Counted from the first letter of the stretch, positions 17,733 to 26,758 are shown. The stretch is 64,000 nt of DNA from Qipengyuania sphaerica (GCF_019711595.1 NZ_JAIGNR010000001.1:186001-250000); one strand, 5' to 3'. Numbers and translations: made by a program. The notes: generated by a model from the letters alone, not told the origin.

Positions 17733-18653
17733 ATGCCCAGCCTGCGTGCGCGCCTTGTCGAACTTGTCCTGCCGCTGCTGGGCATCAAGAAATTCTTCAC
17801 TGAACCCGACAAGCTCGACCGCCGGATTGCCAAGGCGCGGACCCAGGCCCCTGTGCGACCGAAAGCCAAATGGTCGAAGCGGTTCGATATACAGGAGTTC
17901 TCCTCGCGCGGGTTTCCCGTCGTGACGATCGAGCCCAAGGGCGGGGCGCAGCCGGGCGCGACGCACCTCCTTTATCTTCATGGCGGTGGTTACGTCCTCG
18001 ACATTGCGGCGGTGCACTGGGATTCGATCTTCAAGCTGTGCGAGCGGCTGGGGGCATCGGCCACCGTCCCGATCTATCGTCTCGCGCCCGAGGCGAAGGC
18101 GACCGAAACGCTCGATGCGATGCGCAGCCTCTATGCGGAGGTGGCGGAACGATATGGGGCGAAGAATGTCACCGTGATGGGGGATAGTGCGGGCGGCGGG
18201 ATGACGCTGGCCCTGGCGCAGATGCTGGCCGCCGATGGAGCCGAGATGCCCGCCAGCCTCGTGCTTTATTCGCCGTGGCTGGATGCCACCGCATCGGGCG
18301 ACGGTCAGAAGGAAATCGAACCCAGCGACGTGATGCTGGGCGTGAGCGGGCTCGAAGCATGCGGCCAGCGCTACGCGGGGGAATTGCCCCTCGACGATCC
18401 CAAGGTCAGCCCGCTTGTCGGCAGCCTCGAAGGCCTGCCGCCGATGGCGATTTTTGCGGGCACGCACGACATTCTCCTCGTGGATGCGAGGCGGCTTGTC
18501 GAAAAACTGCAGACCGCCGGACACCCGCCGCATATCTACCGCGAATACAAAAGCATGTTTCACGTCTGGATGCTGTTCCCCATACCCGAAGGGAAGCGGG
18601 CTCTGGACGAGACGGCGGCGTTTATTTCGGAGCAGAGGAAAGAAGCGGCATGA
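17733..18653 (+). CDS. alpha/beta hydrolase, hormone-sensitive-lipase-type esterase
   Basis: A 306-residue esterase of the HSL (family IV) group. The oxyanion motif HGGGYVLD (about residue 83), nucleophile elbow GDSAGGG (Ser about 151), acid GTHDILLVDAR and catalytic His in FHVWML are all present in order. It probably hydrolyses short-chain esters in the cytoplasm. The TGA overlaps the ATG of the lipoprotein gene downstream (ATGA), starting a four-gene coupled run. Confidence 0.9.
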   Translation: MPSLRARLVELVLPLLGIKKFFTEPDKLDRRIAKARTQAPVRPKAKWSKRFDIQEFSSRGFPVVTIEPKGGAQPGATHLLYLHGGGYVLDIAAVHWDSIFKLCERLGASATVPIYRLAPEAKATETLDAMRSLYAEVAERYGAKNVTVMGDSAGGGMTLALAQMLAADGAEMPASLVLYSPWLDATASGDGQKEIEPSDVMLGVSGLEACGQRYAGELPLDDPKVSPLVGSLEGLPPMAIFAGTHDILLVDARRLVEKLQTAGHPPHIYREYKSMFHVWMLFPIPEGKRALDETAAFISEQRKEAA

Positions 18654-19072
18654 AATACCTTCTCCCGATGGCCTGCCTGTCGCTTGCATCCTGCCAGTCG
18701 GGCGACGGGACGCCAAGCAGCGGGCCCACCCCGGCTTTCGATGCGATCGCAGAGAGCGAGACGGTCTATCTCACCGGCACGGAGCCATTCTGGGGCGGCG
18801 AAATCGGCCAGGGGAAGGCGCTCTATTCGACGCCGGAAAACCAGGATGGCATTCGCTTTCCGGTCGCACGCTTTGCCGGCAACAATGGCCTTGCCTTCAC
18901 CGGCCAGATGGAGGGGCGCAGTTTCGACCTGATGGTGACGCCGGGCGAATGTTCCGACGGAATGAGTGACCGCACCTATCCCTATACCGCCACGCTCAAG
19001 GTCGGAGACGAGCAGCGCAATGGCTGCGCCTGGACCGATCTACAGGGCTTCACCGGGCCCCAGCATCCATGA
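18650..19072 (+). CDS. COG3650-like lipoprotein
   Basis: A 140-residue lipoprotein: the signal MKYLLPMACLSLASC ends in a good lipobox (LASC). The mature part includes YLTGTEPFWGGEIGQGKALY, TPGECSDGMSDRTYPYTATL, matching the COG3650-type heat-shock HslJ/META-related proteins annotated as predicted membrane proteins. Function is unknown. The ATG overlaps the esterase stop, and its own stop overlaps the next ATG. Confidence 0.83.
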   Translation: MKYLLPMACLSLASCQSGDGTPSSGPTPAFDAIAESETVYLTGTEPFWGGEIGQGKALYSTPENQDGIRFPVARFAGNNGLAFTGQMEGRSFDLMVTPGECSDGMSDRTYPYTATLKVGDEQRNGCAWTDLQGFTGPQHP

Positions 19073-19428
19073 ACGCGGGCGCCACGGCAGCTCGCGGCTG
19101 GGCCGTATTCTTCTGGCTTTCCGCCGCCTACAACCTCGTCATCGGGCTGGGCGGGTTTCTCGATGCGCGCTGGGGATCGCCCGAAGCGATCATGTCGGTG
19201 CTGATTTTCTGCTTCGGCATCGTCTACGCACTGGTGGCGCGCGATCCGCTGCGCTTCGCTCCTGCCCTGATCGCGGGAATCCTCGGCAAGGTGATGGTGG
19301 TGCTGATGCTCGGCCCGCCCAACTGGGCCGCAGGTGGCGACGCGGCGATCGGCGTGATCGTGGCCGGCGACCTCCTGTTCGCGATCGGCTTTGCCCTCTT
19401 CCTGCTGCGCGCGCCCAAGCATGGGTGA
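19069..19428 (+). CDS. small integral membrane protein
   Basis: A 119-residue protein with four hydrophobic helices (AVFFWLSAAYNLVIGLGGFL; AIMSVLIFCFGIVYALVA; FAPALIAGILGKVMVVLMLG; AIGVIVAGDLLFAIGFALFLLRA). I see no known family motif. The start overlaps the lipoprotein stop (ATGA), and the stop overlaps the downstream start by 8 bases, so it belongs to the esterase operon. Confidence 0.8.
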   Translation: MNAGATAARGWAVFFWLSAAYNLVIGLGGFLDARWGSPEAIMSVLIFCFGIVYALVARDPLRFAPALIAGILGKVMVVLMLGPPNWAAGGDAAIGVIVAGDLLFAIGFALFLLRAPKHG

Positions 19429-19873
19429 GGTCCCCCGCATTCCGCGCCTCTTGGGGCTTGCCGGGCTGCTTCCACAAGCCGCCTTCCTGCTGCTTGCCTA
19501 TTTCGGACCGGACGATCTTCAGGAAGCGGCCCAGCCGCTCGCCGCGCTCTACGCGGGCCTGATCTTCACCTTCCTCGGAGGTGCGTGGTGGGGCATCGCT
19601 GCAGGCGCTCCAGCAGCAGAGCGGCGCGGCGGGCTGGCATGGCTGTGGATCGCAAGCGTGGTGCCGAGCCTGATTGTGCTGGCCGTGCTCACGCTGTGGC
19701 TGGGCAGCCGTCTGCCGCTCGAACCGGTTCTCGTGGTCTTGGGCGCAGGTCTGCTGATCGCGCTTGGGGTCGACAGCCGGATCGGATCGCTGGCCCCGCG
19801 CTGGTGGATGTCGCTGCGCGCGCCGCTATCGATCGGACTTGGCGCGATGACGATCGCGATTGCGCTGGCTTAG
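19421..19873 (+). CDS. DUF3429 membrane protein
   Basis: A 150-residue protein with five hydrophobic segments. LRFGLAGLLP-like start (RLLGLAGLLPQAAFLLLAYFG) and YAGLIFTFLGGAWWGIAAG are the DUF3429 signature found in alphaproteobacteria and mitochondria-related proteins. Its biological role is not known. It is the last gene of the esterase operon and overlaps the convergent DUF962 gene by 4 bases. Confidence 0.85.
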   Translation: MGEVPRIPRLLGLAGLLPQAAFLLLAYFGPDDLQEAAQPLAALYAGLIFTFLGGAWWGIAAGAPAAERRGGLAWLWIASVVPSLIVLAVLTLWLGSRLPLEPVLVVLGAGLLIALGVDSRIGSLAPRWWMSLRAPLSIGLGAMTIAIALA

Positions 19874-20202
19874 CCCTTCACTCCGGCCTTGCGCAGTTCG
19901 GGGCCGAGCCGGCGTGTCAGCCATAGCCACCACATCTTGAAGTCGGCACCCAGGCTCCACAGCGGATAGGTGAAGGTCGCGGGCCGGTTCTTCTCGACCC
20001 CGAAATGCGCGACCCAGGCGAAAAAGTAGCCCGCTACGGGGAGCGCCGCGAACAGAAGCAATCGACCGGTCAGGATGGCGGCGATTGCCAGCAGCACGAC
20101 CAGGGTGGTCCCGAAATAGTGCAGCGCCCTGGTGCGCGGCTTCGAATGCTCGCGCAGGTAGAACGGCCAGAACTCGGCGAAGGTCGAATACCGCTCCACC
20201 AT
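19870..20202 (-). CDS. DUF962 / Mpo1-like membrane protein
   Basis: A 110-residue protein: FAEFWPFYLREHSKPRTRALHYFGTTL contains the His residues typical of the DUF962/Mpo1 family, followed by two hydrophobic segments and HFGVEKNRPATFTYPLWSLGADFKMWWLW. Yeast Mpo1 is an Fe(II)-dependent dioxygenase in 2-hydroxy fatty acid alpha-oxidation. The conserved HYFGT and HFGVEKNRPAT His residues suggest metal binding here, but the role in bacteria is unproven. It follows the S41 peptidase gene, with 3 bases between. Confidence 0.85.
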   Translation of the reverse strand: MVERYSTFAEFWPFYLREHSKPRTRALHYFGTTLVVLLAIAAILTGRLLLFAALPVAGYFFAWVAHFGVEKNRPATFTYPLWSLGADFKMWWLWLTRRLGPELRKAGVKG

Positions 20203-20205
20203 ACC

Positions 20206-21624
20206 CTAGAACAGACCCGGGATTTCGAACTGGGCGGCAGTCGGCCTTGCGGGCTGCAGCAGTCTGAATTGCGGAGCCTGTGCCTGCGCGCCATCGGATT
20301 TGGCGCCGATCGCGGTGCAACTGCGGCCGGCAATGAAGTCGAGCGCGACCTTGACCGAGGATTCGCGCGGATCGCCGAGCTGGTAGGATAACAGGTCACC
20401 GGCGCTGCAGGTGTTGGGCATCACGCTGGCAAGGCCGTCGAAATATTCGCCCTGGCCGTCTGCATTGACCGTCTTGAAGGTCACCGCGCGCAGGCGGTCG
20501 TCGCATTCCGACCTGTCGAAAGCATACTGGCCGACCGGCTTGCCGAAGGTGTCGGTGCCGACAAGCGCGATGTTGTCGCCGAGATAGGGGATCATCGAAT
20601 TGGTGACGAGCTCGCTGGCGGACGCCGTCCCGCCGCGACCGATTACCGCCAGCTTCATGGCGCGGATTTGCTGTGGCTGGTTTTCGAACAGCTCGGTCGA
20701 ATTTTCCGAAGACTTGGACGGACGAAGCTGGGTTTCCGAGAAAATCTGTCCTTCGAGGCCGTCGGCCATCAAGTCGCCGAGCAGTTCGGCAACCGAGACG
20801 AGTCCGCCGCCATTATACCGCAGGTCGAGGATGACATTGGTTATGCCCTGGTTGCGGAACTGGTTGAAAGCCTGGCGCAGCTGAGTGGCTGCATCCTGCA
20901 CGATAAATGTGCGCAGGTTGATATAGCCGACCTTGCCTCCGGTCCCGTCGTCGAGGATCTGGATACCGTAGCGGTCGGAAATCGGGTCTAGCGAATATTC
21001 TTCCTTCGTCACCGTCACATTCTGCTGAACACCCGAAGTGTCCTCGATGACGAAGCTGCGCGTCACTCCCGGATCGCTCGGCCCGAGAGCGTTGCTGACG
21101 GCTTGTGCGCCGCCGGATGCCATCAGCGACGACACACTCTGCCCCTCGATCTGCAGGATTTCCGTCCCGCGATCGAAGCCGGCAGCAAAGGCGGGAGCAT
21201 TTTCGAATGCTTCGGCGATGAAGACACGGTTATTGGCGCTGTCGTAAGAGAGGCGGACGCCGAAGCCGGCATTTGAGCCGTTGGCTATGAGGTCGTTCTC
21301 TTCCTTTATCGAGGTGATGTAAGTGAAATACCGGTCCTTGTTCTGCGCCCGGGCCGGGGCCACCAGCGCATCGAGATAGGACTGAAGGTCGCCATACCTC
21401 GACTTGTCGGCAGTGGCATTGAGGAGCTCGGGGAAAAGATACCATTCATCGAGCACGGACTTCGCCCAGTCCTGTCTTGCAGACAGGGAACAGCTGTCTG
21501 CGCCCCCTGTGCCGCCGCCGGATCCGCCGCCAATGGTGCCGCCTCTTGAACCGTCTCCTCCACCGCAGGAAGCGAGCGATATGGCAAGCGTTGCGGAAAG
21601 TAGCGAGCGACCCAGTTTCATCAT
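20206..21624 (-). CDS. S41 family C-terminal processing peptidase, lipoprotein
   Basis: A 472-residue protein with a lipobox signal (AISLASC) followed by a Gly/Ser-rich tether (about residues 20-42). A degenerate PDZ-like region spans about residues 100-190. The peptidase domain has GYINLRTF, ILDLRYNGGGLV, GRGGTASASELV (nucleophile Ser) and DTFGKPVGQYAF (general-base Lys). It is likely an outer-membrane-anchored periplasmic protease. MMKL start: the first ATG at 21624 has an upstream GGGGAG site. Confidence 0.9.
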   Translation of the reverse strand: MMKLGRSLLSATLAISLASCGGGDGSRGGTIGGGSGGGTGGADSCSLSARQDWAKSVLDEWYLFPELLNATADKSRYGDLQSYLDALVAPARAQNKDRYFTYITSIKEENDLIANGSNAGFGVRLSYDSANNRVFIAEAFENAPAFAAGFDRGTEILQIEGQSVSSLMASGGAQAVSNALGPSDPGVTRSFVIEDTSGVQQNVTVTKEEYSLDPISDRYGIQILDDGTGGKVGYINLRTFIVQDAATQLRQAFNQFRNQGITNVILDLRYNGGGLVSVAELLGDLMADGLEGQIFSETQLRPSKSSENSTELFENQPQQIRAMKLAVIGRGGTASASELVTNSMIPYLGDNIALVGTDTFGKPVGQYAFDRSECDDRLRAVTFKTVNADGQGEYFDGLASVMPNTCSAGDLLSYQLGDPRESSVKVALDFIAGRSCTAIGAKSDGAQAQAPQFRLLQPARPTAAQFEIPGLF

Positions 21625-21880
21625 CTTTTCTCCCCCGCCGCCAAGGCGGTTTCCTTCAGGAAGTGGTCGCTATGAGCGATGGCCAATTAACCGGCTCTGA
21701 GCAAGCGGAACGTCATTTGATGCTCTTTCCAACCGTATCCTTGCGCATTTGCGGTGGAAAACAGGGGCGATTTGAGGTGAAAACGGTGCAAATGCCGCCC
21801 GCCGCCATGGCGTTTCCTATCCGTATATGCCTAGGCTCTGCCCCTGAGACGCGCCCTCGGGCGCCTGAAGTGAATACGGA

Positions 21881-22471
21881 GTGAGAGATTTGCGTACCGG
21901 CAATCCCGATTGGGTGAACCAGGCAATCGGCGGCGAGGCGAAGGCCGCGCTGACCGTCGGCAAGGTGGCCGAAGAAAGAATGCTGGGCAAATCGGGCCTT
22001 GCACTTTCGAGTCCCGCTTTCCGCGACAAGGGCGAACTCGATCCCAGCTTCACGGCAATCGAGGACGACGCGGTCGCCCCGCCGCTCGAATGGACCGCGC
22101 CGCCGCCCGGCACGCAGGAACTGGCGCTGGTCGTCGAGGATGCCGATGACGGCAAGGTGCACTGGGTCGTCTGGGGCCTGAAGGGCCAGAAGGGCGCGCT
22201 GTTCGAGGGCGAGACTCCGCCGCGCACCGGCAAGAATGCGCAAGGCAATTCGGAATGGCTGCTCCCCGATCCACCGCTCGGTGTGCAGCACACCTACGTT
22301 TTCCAGCTCTTCGCGCTCGACCTGCCGCTCACGCTGATGCCGGGTGCGGGCTACGAAGAGTTTCTCAAGAATATCACGGGACACGTCACAGCCGCCGCGA
22401 TCCTCACTGCCCGCTTCGAAGGGCACGAGGTCGAGGAACTGGACGCGGCAGACTTCGATATCGAAGACTGA
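21881..22471 (+). CDS. YbhB/YbcL-type phosphatidylethanolamine-binding-like protein
   Basis: A 196-residue member of the bacterial PEBP/RKIP-like family. LALSSPAFRDKGELDPSFTAIEDDAVAPPLEWTAPPPGTQELALVVEDAD, VHWVVWGL and HTYVFQLFALD correspond to the conserved anion-binding pocket. Function in bacteria is not firmly known. The GTG at 21881 after a TACGGA site is the chosen start; an ATG at 21980 would remove 33 residues preceding the domain. Confidence 0.87.
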   Translation: MRDLRTGNPDWVNQAIGGEAKAALTVGKVAEERMLGKSGLALSSPAFRDKGELDPSFTAIEDDAVAPPLEWTAPPPGTQELALVVEDADDGKVHWVVWGLKGQKGALFEGETPPRTGKNAQGNSEWLLPDPPLGVQHTYVFQLFALDLPLTLMPGAGYEEFLKNITGHVTAAAILTARFEGHEVEELDAADFDIED

Positions 22472-22503
22472 TTATAAGTATAGCCAACTGAAAGGATACT
22501 GAA

Positions 22504-22755
22504 ATGGCTGGCAAGAACAACGCTCTGCAGAAGCCGGTGAACCTCTCGCCGGAACTGGAAAACGTGGTCGGCAAGGGTCCCATGACCCGCGCCCAGGTCA
22601 CCAAGAAGGTGTGGGATCACATCAAGGCGAACAACCTTCAGGATTCGAAGGACAAGCGCATGATCAATCCCGATGCCAAGCTTGGCGCCGTGATCGGCAA
22701 CAGCCAGATCTCGATGTTCAAGATGACCGGTGCCGTTTCGAAGCACATGTCCTGA
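22504..22755 (+). CDS. SWIB/MDM2 domain protein
   Basis: An 83-residue protein that is essentially one SWIB/MDM2 domain: PVNLSPELENVVGKGPMTRAQVTKKVWDHIKANNLQD then KRMINPDAKLGAVIG and ISMFKMTGAVSKHM. The domain is best known from eukaryotic chromatin remodellers and from chlamydial proteins; small SWIB proteins occur in several bacterial groups, with unknown partners. The AAAGGA ribosome site lies 9 bases before ATG 22504. Its stop abuts that of the convergent DoxX gene. Confidence 0.93.
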   Translation: MAGKNNALQKPVNLSPELENVVGKGPMTRAQVTKKVWDHIKANNLQDSKDKRMINPDAKLGAVIGNSQISMFKMTGAVSKHMS

Positions 22756-23160
22756 TTATCCGGAGCGGCGGCGCCACGGCCAGTTCGTGACGCCGCCGAC
22801 CCACAGGGCCAGCCACACCAACACCGGCTGCGCGATCATGCGCGGTACGTGATAGGCCAGCCCAAGACCCCCGTCCTCGCGTGCCATGTCCATGGCGAAT
22901 TGATTGATGTTGGCGGGGAACACGCAGATTGCGTAAAGTGCGAGCCCGATCGCGCCGGCTTTTCTCACATGTGCCGACCACGGCTGGACCAGCGCCGCTG
23001 CGCCCAGCAGTTCGGCTATGCCTGTCCAGAAGACGACCGCTTCAGCGGCAGGAACCCAGGCAGGCATTATCGCAAGGAAGGGGGCGGGATTGGCGATATG
23101 CGCATAACCTGCAATTGCGTAGAACGCGGCGAGCAGCCAGCGCAGGCCTGTACGGATCAC
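22756..23160 (-). CDS. DoxX-like membrane protein
   Basis: A 134-residue protein with four hydrophobic segments (LRWLLAAFYAIAGYAHIANPAPFLAIMP; VVFWTGIAELLGAAALV; AIGLALYAICVFPANINQFAMDM; MIAQPVLVWLALWVGG) in the DoxX family layout. GTG 23160 is chosen because it overlaps the stop of the DUF427 gene (GTGA) with GAGGAG before it; longer frames run into that gene. Family roles include redox homeostasis; the specific role is unknown. Confidence 0.8.
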   Translation of the reverse strand: MIRTGLRWLLAAFYAIAGYAHIANPAPFLAIMPAWVPAAEAVVFWTGIAELLGAAALVQPWSAHVRKAGAIGLALYAICVFPANINQFAMDMAREDGGLGLAYHVPRMIAQPVLVWLALWVGGVTNWPWRRRSG

Positions 23161-23447
23161 TCCTCGATCACTTCCACACCCTTCCAGAAGGCGATCCGGT
23201 CCTTGATTTCCGACGCCGCCTGCTTGGGCTCGGGATAATACCATGCCGCGTCTTCATTGATTGCGCCGCCTGCGTTGATCGAATGATAGCTGGCGGTCCC
23301 CTTCCACGGGCATGTACTGGTGTGCTCGCTCGGGACGAGGGCACTGCGGGCGACATCGGAGGCGGGAAAATAGTGGTTGCCCTCGACCACCACGGTATCG
23401 TCGCTGCGGGCAATTTCCTCGCCGTTCCATCTTGCGACAACAGTCAT
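23157..23447 (-). CDS. DUF427 protein
   Basis: A 96-residue DUF427 protein: VARWNGEEIARSDDTVVVEGNHYFPASDV, STCPWKGTASYHSI and AAWYYPEPKQAASEIKDRIAFW are the family's landmarks. Function is unknown. AAAGGAAAG precedes ATG 23447. It is first in a two-gene coupled unit with the DoxX-like protein. Confidence 0.9.
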   Translation of the reverse strand: MTVVARWNGEEIARSDDTVVVEGNHYFPASDVARSALVPSEHTSTCPWKGTASYHSINAGGAINEDAAWYYPEPKQAASEIKDRIAFWKGVEVIEE

Positions 23448-23525
23448 GAGGCTTTCCTTTCAAAAGACGATGCATTCGCTAGAAGAGCCATCGACAAGAT
23501 AACGGGTTCCGCCAAGGAGAATATC

Positions 23526-24794
23526 GTGAAAACCATTGGTCGCTACATGGGCGTCGCCGCGCTGGCACTTGCCGCATGTCCTCTCGCTGCACAAACCCCG
23601 CGTGAAACGGCTGAAGCCGCGCTCGAAGCGGCCCCGGTCTGGGACGGGCACAACGATGTGCCGATCCAGCTTCGCGCACGCTTCGACAACATGATCAACA
23701 GCTTCGATTTCCGCGATACGCTCGACATGGCGGAAGGGGACCATGACGCGATGCATAGCGACCTTGCGCGGCTGGACCGCGGCGAAGTCGGGGCGCAGTG
23801 GTGGTCGGTTTATGTCAGCGCGGACCTCGACGAGCCGATGGCAGTCCAGCAGACAATCGAACAGATCGACGTCACAAAGCGCCTGATCGCACGCTATCCG
23901 GATTCGCTAAAGATGGCTTTGACTGCCGCCGATGTCGAGGCCGCGATCGCCGATGGCAAGATCGCCTCGCTCCTCGGTATGGAAGGGGGCCATTCGATCG
24001 GAAGCAGCCTGGCCGTGCTGCGCCAGATGTACGATCTCGGTGCACGTTACATGACCATCACGCATGGCAAGACGCTCGACTGGGCGGACAGCGCGACCGA
24101 TGCGCCGAGGCATGGCGGGCTCAACGCCTTCGGCATGGATGTCATCCGCGAGATGAACAGGATCGGCATGATGGTCGATCTCAGCCATGTGAGCGAAGAA
24201 GCGATGCACGACGCGCTCGATGCGGCACGCGCGCCGGTCATTTTCAGCCACTCGGGCGCACGCGGTGTGACCGGCCACCTGCGAAACGTACCTGACAGCG
24301 TGCTGCAGCGCCTCCCCCTGAACGGCGGGGTGGTCATGGTGGTGGCGCTGCCGTGGTTCATCAACGAAGACCTTCGCAACCACTCGGCCAACCGCGCTGC
24401 GGAGGAGGCGCGGCTCAAGGCGCTCTATTCCGGCCTGCCCGACCAGGTCGAGGCGCTGATGGCGAAGTGGGATGCGGAAAACCGCGAGCCGGTCTCGACC
24501 ATTGCCGACATGGCCGATCATATCGACCACATCCGCAATGTCGCGGGGATCGACTTTATCGGCATCGGCGGGGATTACGACGGCATGCCGCATGGACCAT
24601 CGGGAATGGAGGACGTGACCGGTTATCCGGCGCTGTTCGAGGAGCTGGCGCGGCGCGGCTATTCGCAGGAAGACTTGGAAAAAATCTCGATGCGCAACAT
24701 GATGCGCGCCATGCGCGAGGCCGAAGCCTATGCCGCGAGCCAGGCTGGTGCCGCGCCGATCGAATATCCGGCCGGAAAACCGCGCGACGACTAA
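23526..24794 (+). CDS. secreted M19 (renal dipeptidase family) dipeptidase
   Basis: A 422-residue zinc dipeptidase with a Sec signal (LALAACPLAAQ). Metal ligands of the M19 family are visible: DGHNDVP (His-x-Asp), GMEGGHSIG (bridging Glu), DLSHVS and FSHSGARG (His pair) and GIGGDYDG (catalytic Asp). It hydrolyses dipeptides, often D-containing, in the periplasm. GTG 23526 with AAGGAGA upstream is taken as the start. A strong hairpin follows the stop. Confidence 0.92.
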   Translation: MKTIGRYMGVAALALAACPLAAQTPRETAEAALEAAPVWDGHNDVPIQLRARFDNMINSFDFRDTLDMAEGDHDAMHSDLARLDRGEVGAQWWSVYVSADLDEPMAVQQTIEQIDVTKRLIARYPDSLKMALTAADVEAAIADGKIASLLGMEGGHSIGSSLAVLRQMYDLGARYMTITHGKTLDWADSATDAPRHGGLNAFGMDVIREMNRIGMMVDLSHVSEEAMHDALDAARAPVIFSHSGARGVTGHLRNVPDSVLQRLPLNGGVVMVVALPWFINEDLRNHSANRAAEEARLKALYSGLPDQVEALMAKWDAENREPVSTIADMADHIDHIRNVAGIDFIGIGGDYDGMPHGPSGMEDVTGYPALFEELARRGYSQEDLEKISMRNMMRAMREAEAYAASQAGAAPIEYPAGKPRDD

Positions 24795-24802
24795 TTTATC
24801 GC

Positions 24803-24839
24803 TGACGGTCCGGATCGAACGATCCGATCCGGACCGTCA
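24803..24839. terminator. bidirectional terminator hairpin
   Basis: A perfect 15-base-pair inverted repeat (TGACGGTCCGGATCG at 24803-24817, its complement at 24825-24839) encloses a 7-base loop, between the convergent M19 dipeptidase and DUF1810 genes. T-tracts on either side are weak, but position and stem strength support a shared terminator. Confidence 0.75.
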
Positions 24840-24848
24840 ATTTCGAGA

Positions 24849-25274
24849 TTACATCCGGTCCCGCGTCAGGGGACAGCGCTCGCCATCGTAGAAGGCTTCG
24901 AGAGCATCGGAGAACACCTGCGAATCTTCATCGTCGCAGGCGTTTTCGAACAGAGTCATCGAACTGCGGAATTTCATCGCATCGACCTCGCCGAGAATAT
25001 CTTCGGCGCTCATCGTGCCGGCCCATTCAAGCATTGCTTCGGTGGCCTCGAACAGCCGAGGGCCTAATTCCTCATGCGCGCAATAATCGCGCGCTTCGTC
25101 GAGATCGGCGATGGCATATTTCTTAGCCTTGCCGCTTTTGCCGAGGCCCGCGATCTGGGGGAAGACGAACCACATCCAGTGGCTGGTCTTGCGGCCCTCG
25201 GCGATTTCCTCGAGCGCCTGCTCGTAGGTGCCGCCGTCTTGCGCCTTGACGAAGTGTTCGAAGGGGTCGCTCAT
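24849..25274 (-). CDS. DUF1810 protein
   Basis: A 141-residue cytoplasmic protein. The DUF1810 signature is plain: FVKAQDGGTYEQALEEIAEGRKTSHWMWFVFPQIAGLGKSGKAKKYAI, and MKFRSSMTLFENA near the C-terminus. The function of this family is unknown. It follows the DUF2945 gene by 16 bases on the same strand and is probably the third gene of a short operon. Confidence 0.92.
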   Translation of the reverse strand: MSDPFEHFVKAQDGGTYEQALEEIAEGRKTSHWMWFVFPQIAGLGKSGKAKKYAIADLDEARDYCAHEELGPRLFEATEAMLEWAGTMSAEDILGEVDAMKFRSSMTLFENACDDEDSQVFSDALEAFYDGERCPLTRDRM

Positions 25275-25290
25275 GGCGGACCGTGGGTCT

Positions 25291-25518
25291 TCAGTTCTGC
25301 GCCGAGAGTTCCGAGCCGCGTTTCAGCACCTCGTCACCGTCTTCCTGTTTTATCAGGTAAGCAGGATTGTCCTCGTCGCCATCCTTGGTGACCTCGGTGC
25401 CCTGCAGCGTGCGGGTGACCTCGCGCTCGAAGCGCTCCTTGATCTGACCCTTGCCCTTGCCGTTGCCCCAGTTCCACTCGACATACTGGTCGGTCTGGAA
25501 GCTGTTCGAATTGCTCAT
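25291..25518 (-). CDS. DUF2945 (hypervirulence-associated TUDOR-type) protein
   Basis: A 75-residue protein resembling DUF2945: DQYVEWNWGNGKGKGQIKERF at the start and NPAYLIKQEDGDEVLKRGSELSA at the end. The family is a small SH3/Tudor-like fold of unknown function. It lies between the acidic membrane protein and the DUF1810 gene on the same strand. Confidence 0.85.
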   Translation of the reverse strand: MSNSNSFQTDQYVEWNWGNGKGKGQIKERFEREVTRTLQGTEVTKDGDEDNPAYLIKQEDGDEVLKRGSELSAQN

Positions 25519-25536
25519 GCGACCACTCCTTGCGGT

Positions 25537-25863
25537 TCAGTTCTCAATCACGTCGATACCGTTTTCGGTCTCGGTCTGGTCTTCGAGCGCAGGAACTTCG
25601 TCGTCGCCGAGATCGGTGTCGCTCGGCACGCCGACGATGCTGTCGGTGCCGTCGCCTTCTTCTTCCATCGACCGGATCTCGCCGCTGACCGTGGCTTCTT
25701 CCTCGACATCGCCCTGTGTCATCGCGGGGATGATCCAGACGATTGACATCAGCAATACGGCGAGCAGCAGCCCGCCTGCCAATACCCAACGTACGACGCC
25801 TTCCTTGGAGCCGCCGCTGGCTTCGGTTTCGCTGACGTGGACTTCGTCGCCTTCCTTGTGCAC
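25537..25863 (-). CDS. single-pass membrane protein with acidic tail
   Basis: A 108-residue protein starting at GTG 25863 (AGGGAG upstream). A transmembrane helix VRWVLAGGLLLAVLLMSIVWIIPAM (residues 26-50) is followed by a very acidic tail with many Glu/Asp. No family is recognised. It is the first gene of the presumed operon with DUF2945 and DUF1810. Confidence 0.7.
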   Translation of the reverse strand: MHKEGDEVHVSETEASGGSKEGVVRWVLAGGLLLAVLLMSIVWIIPAMTQGDVEEEATVSGEIRSMEEEGDGTDSIVGVPSDTDLGDDEVPALEDQTETENGIDVIEN

Positions 25864-25933
25864 GTAAAATACTCCCTGCAATCGCGATCCCGCGGGTTTC
25901 AGGCAGTTCTACGGCTTGGGGAGGGGAATGTTC

Positions 25934-26758
25934 CTAGTCGCGAAGCAGGTCATTGGTGCTCGTCTTCTCGCGGGTCTGCGCATCGACCGTTTTCACGATG
26001 ACGGCGCAGGCGAGGCCGGGGCCGCCATTCTTGCCCGCAAGCGTGCCGGGAACGACGACCGAATAGGGCGGGAGATGGCCGCGGATCACCTCGCCCGTGT
26101 CGCGGTAGACGATCTTGGTCGACTGCGTGATAAAGACGCCCATCGAAACGACGCAGCCTTCGCCGACGATCACGCCTTCGACGATTTCCGAGCGCGCGCC
26201 GATGAAGCAATTGTCGCCGATGATTGTCGGGTTGGCCTGCATCGGTTCAAGCACGCCGCCGATGCCCGCGCCTGCCGAGATGTGGCAGTTCTCGCCGATC
26301 TGCGCGCAGGAGCCGATGCTGGCCCAGGTATCGACCATGGTGCCCTTGCCGACATAGGCGCCGATGTTGACGAAGCTCGGCATCAGCACGCAGCCGGGCG
26401 CGATATAAGCGCCTTCGCGGGCGATCGCGCCGGGGACCACGCGGAAACCCGCCTCGCGAAACTTTGCATCGTCCCAGCCGGCAAACTTGCTCGGCACCTT
26501 GTCGAAGGCGGGGTGTCCGGCGCTGCCGCCCTCCATCACGCGGTTGTCGTTGAGGCGGAAGGAGAGCAGCACGGCCTTTTTCAGCCACTGGTTGACGTGC
26601 CAGCCTCCCTTGCCGTCGGGCTGCGCGACGCGACCCTCACCGCTGTCGAGCAAGGCCAGCGCAGCATTGACCGCTTCGCGCACGTCGCTCGACTGCGGCG
26701 TGACGTTGGCGCGGTCTTCCCACGCGGCTTCGATGCGGTTTTCGAGGTCGGCGCTCAT
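25934..26758 (-). CDS. dapD: 2,3,4,5-tetrahydropyridine-2,6-dicarboxylate N-succinyltransferase
   Basis: DapD succinylates tetrahydrodipicolinate in the succinylase branch of lysine and meso-diaminopimelate synthesis. The 274-residue length fits. The N-terminal helical domain ([13 protein letters not shown]) precedes a left-handed beta-helix with [46 protein letters not shown] and ends in [10 protein letters not shown]. The other dap genes are not in the window. It begins 49 bases after the stop of the upstream kinase gene but has its own function. Confidence 0.96.
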   Translation of the reverse strand: MSADLENRIEAAWEDRANVTPQSSDVREAVNAALALLDSGEGRVAQPDGKGGWHVNQWLKKAVLLSFRLNDNRVMEGGSAGHPAFDKVPSKFAGWDDAKFREAGFRVVPGAIAREGAYIAPGCVLMPSFVNIGAYVGKGTMVDTWASIGSCAQIGENCHISAGAGIGGVLEPMQANPTIIGDNCFIGARSEIVEGVIVGEGCVVSMGVFITQSTKIVYRDTGEVIRGHLPPYSVVVPGTLAGKNGGPGLACAVIVKTVDAQTREKTSTNDLLRD

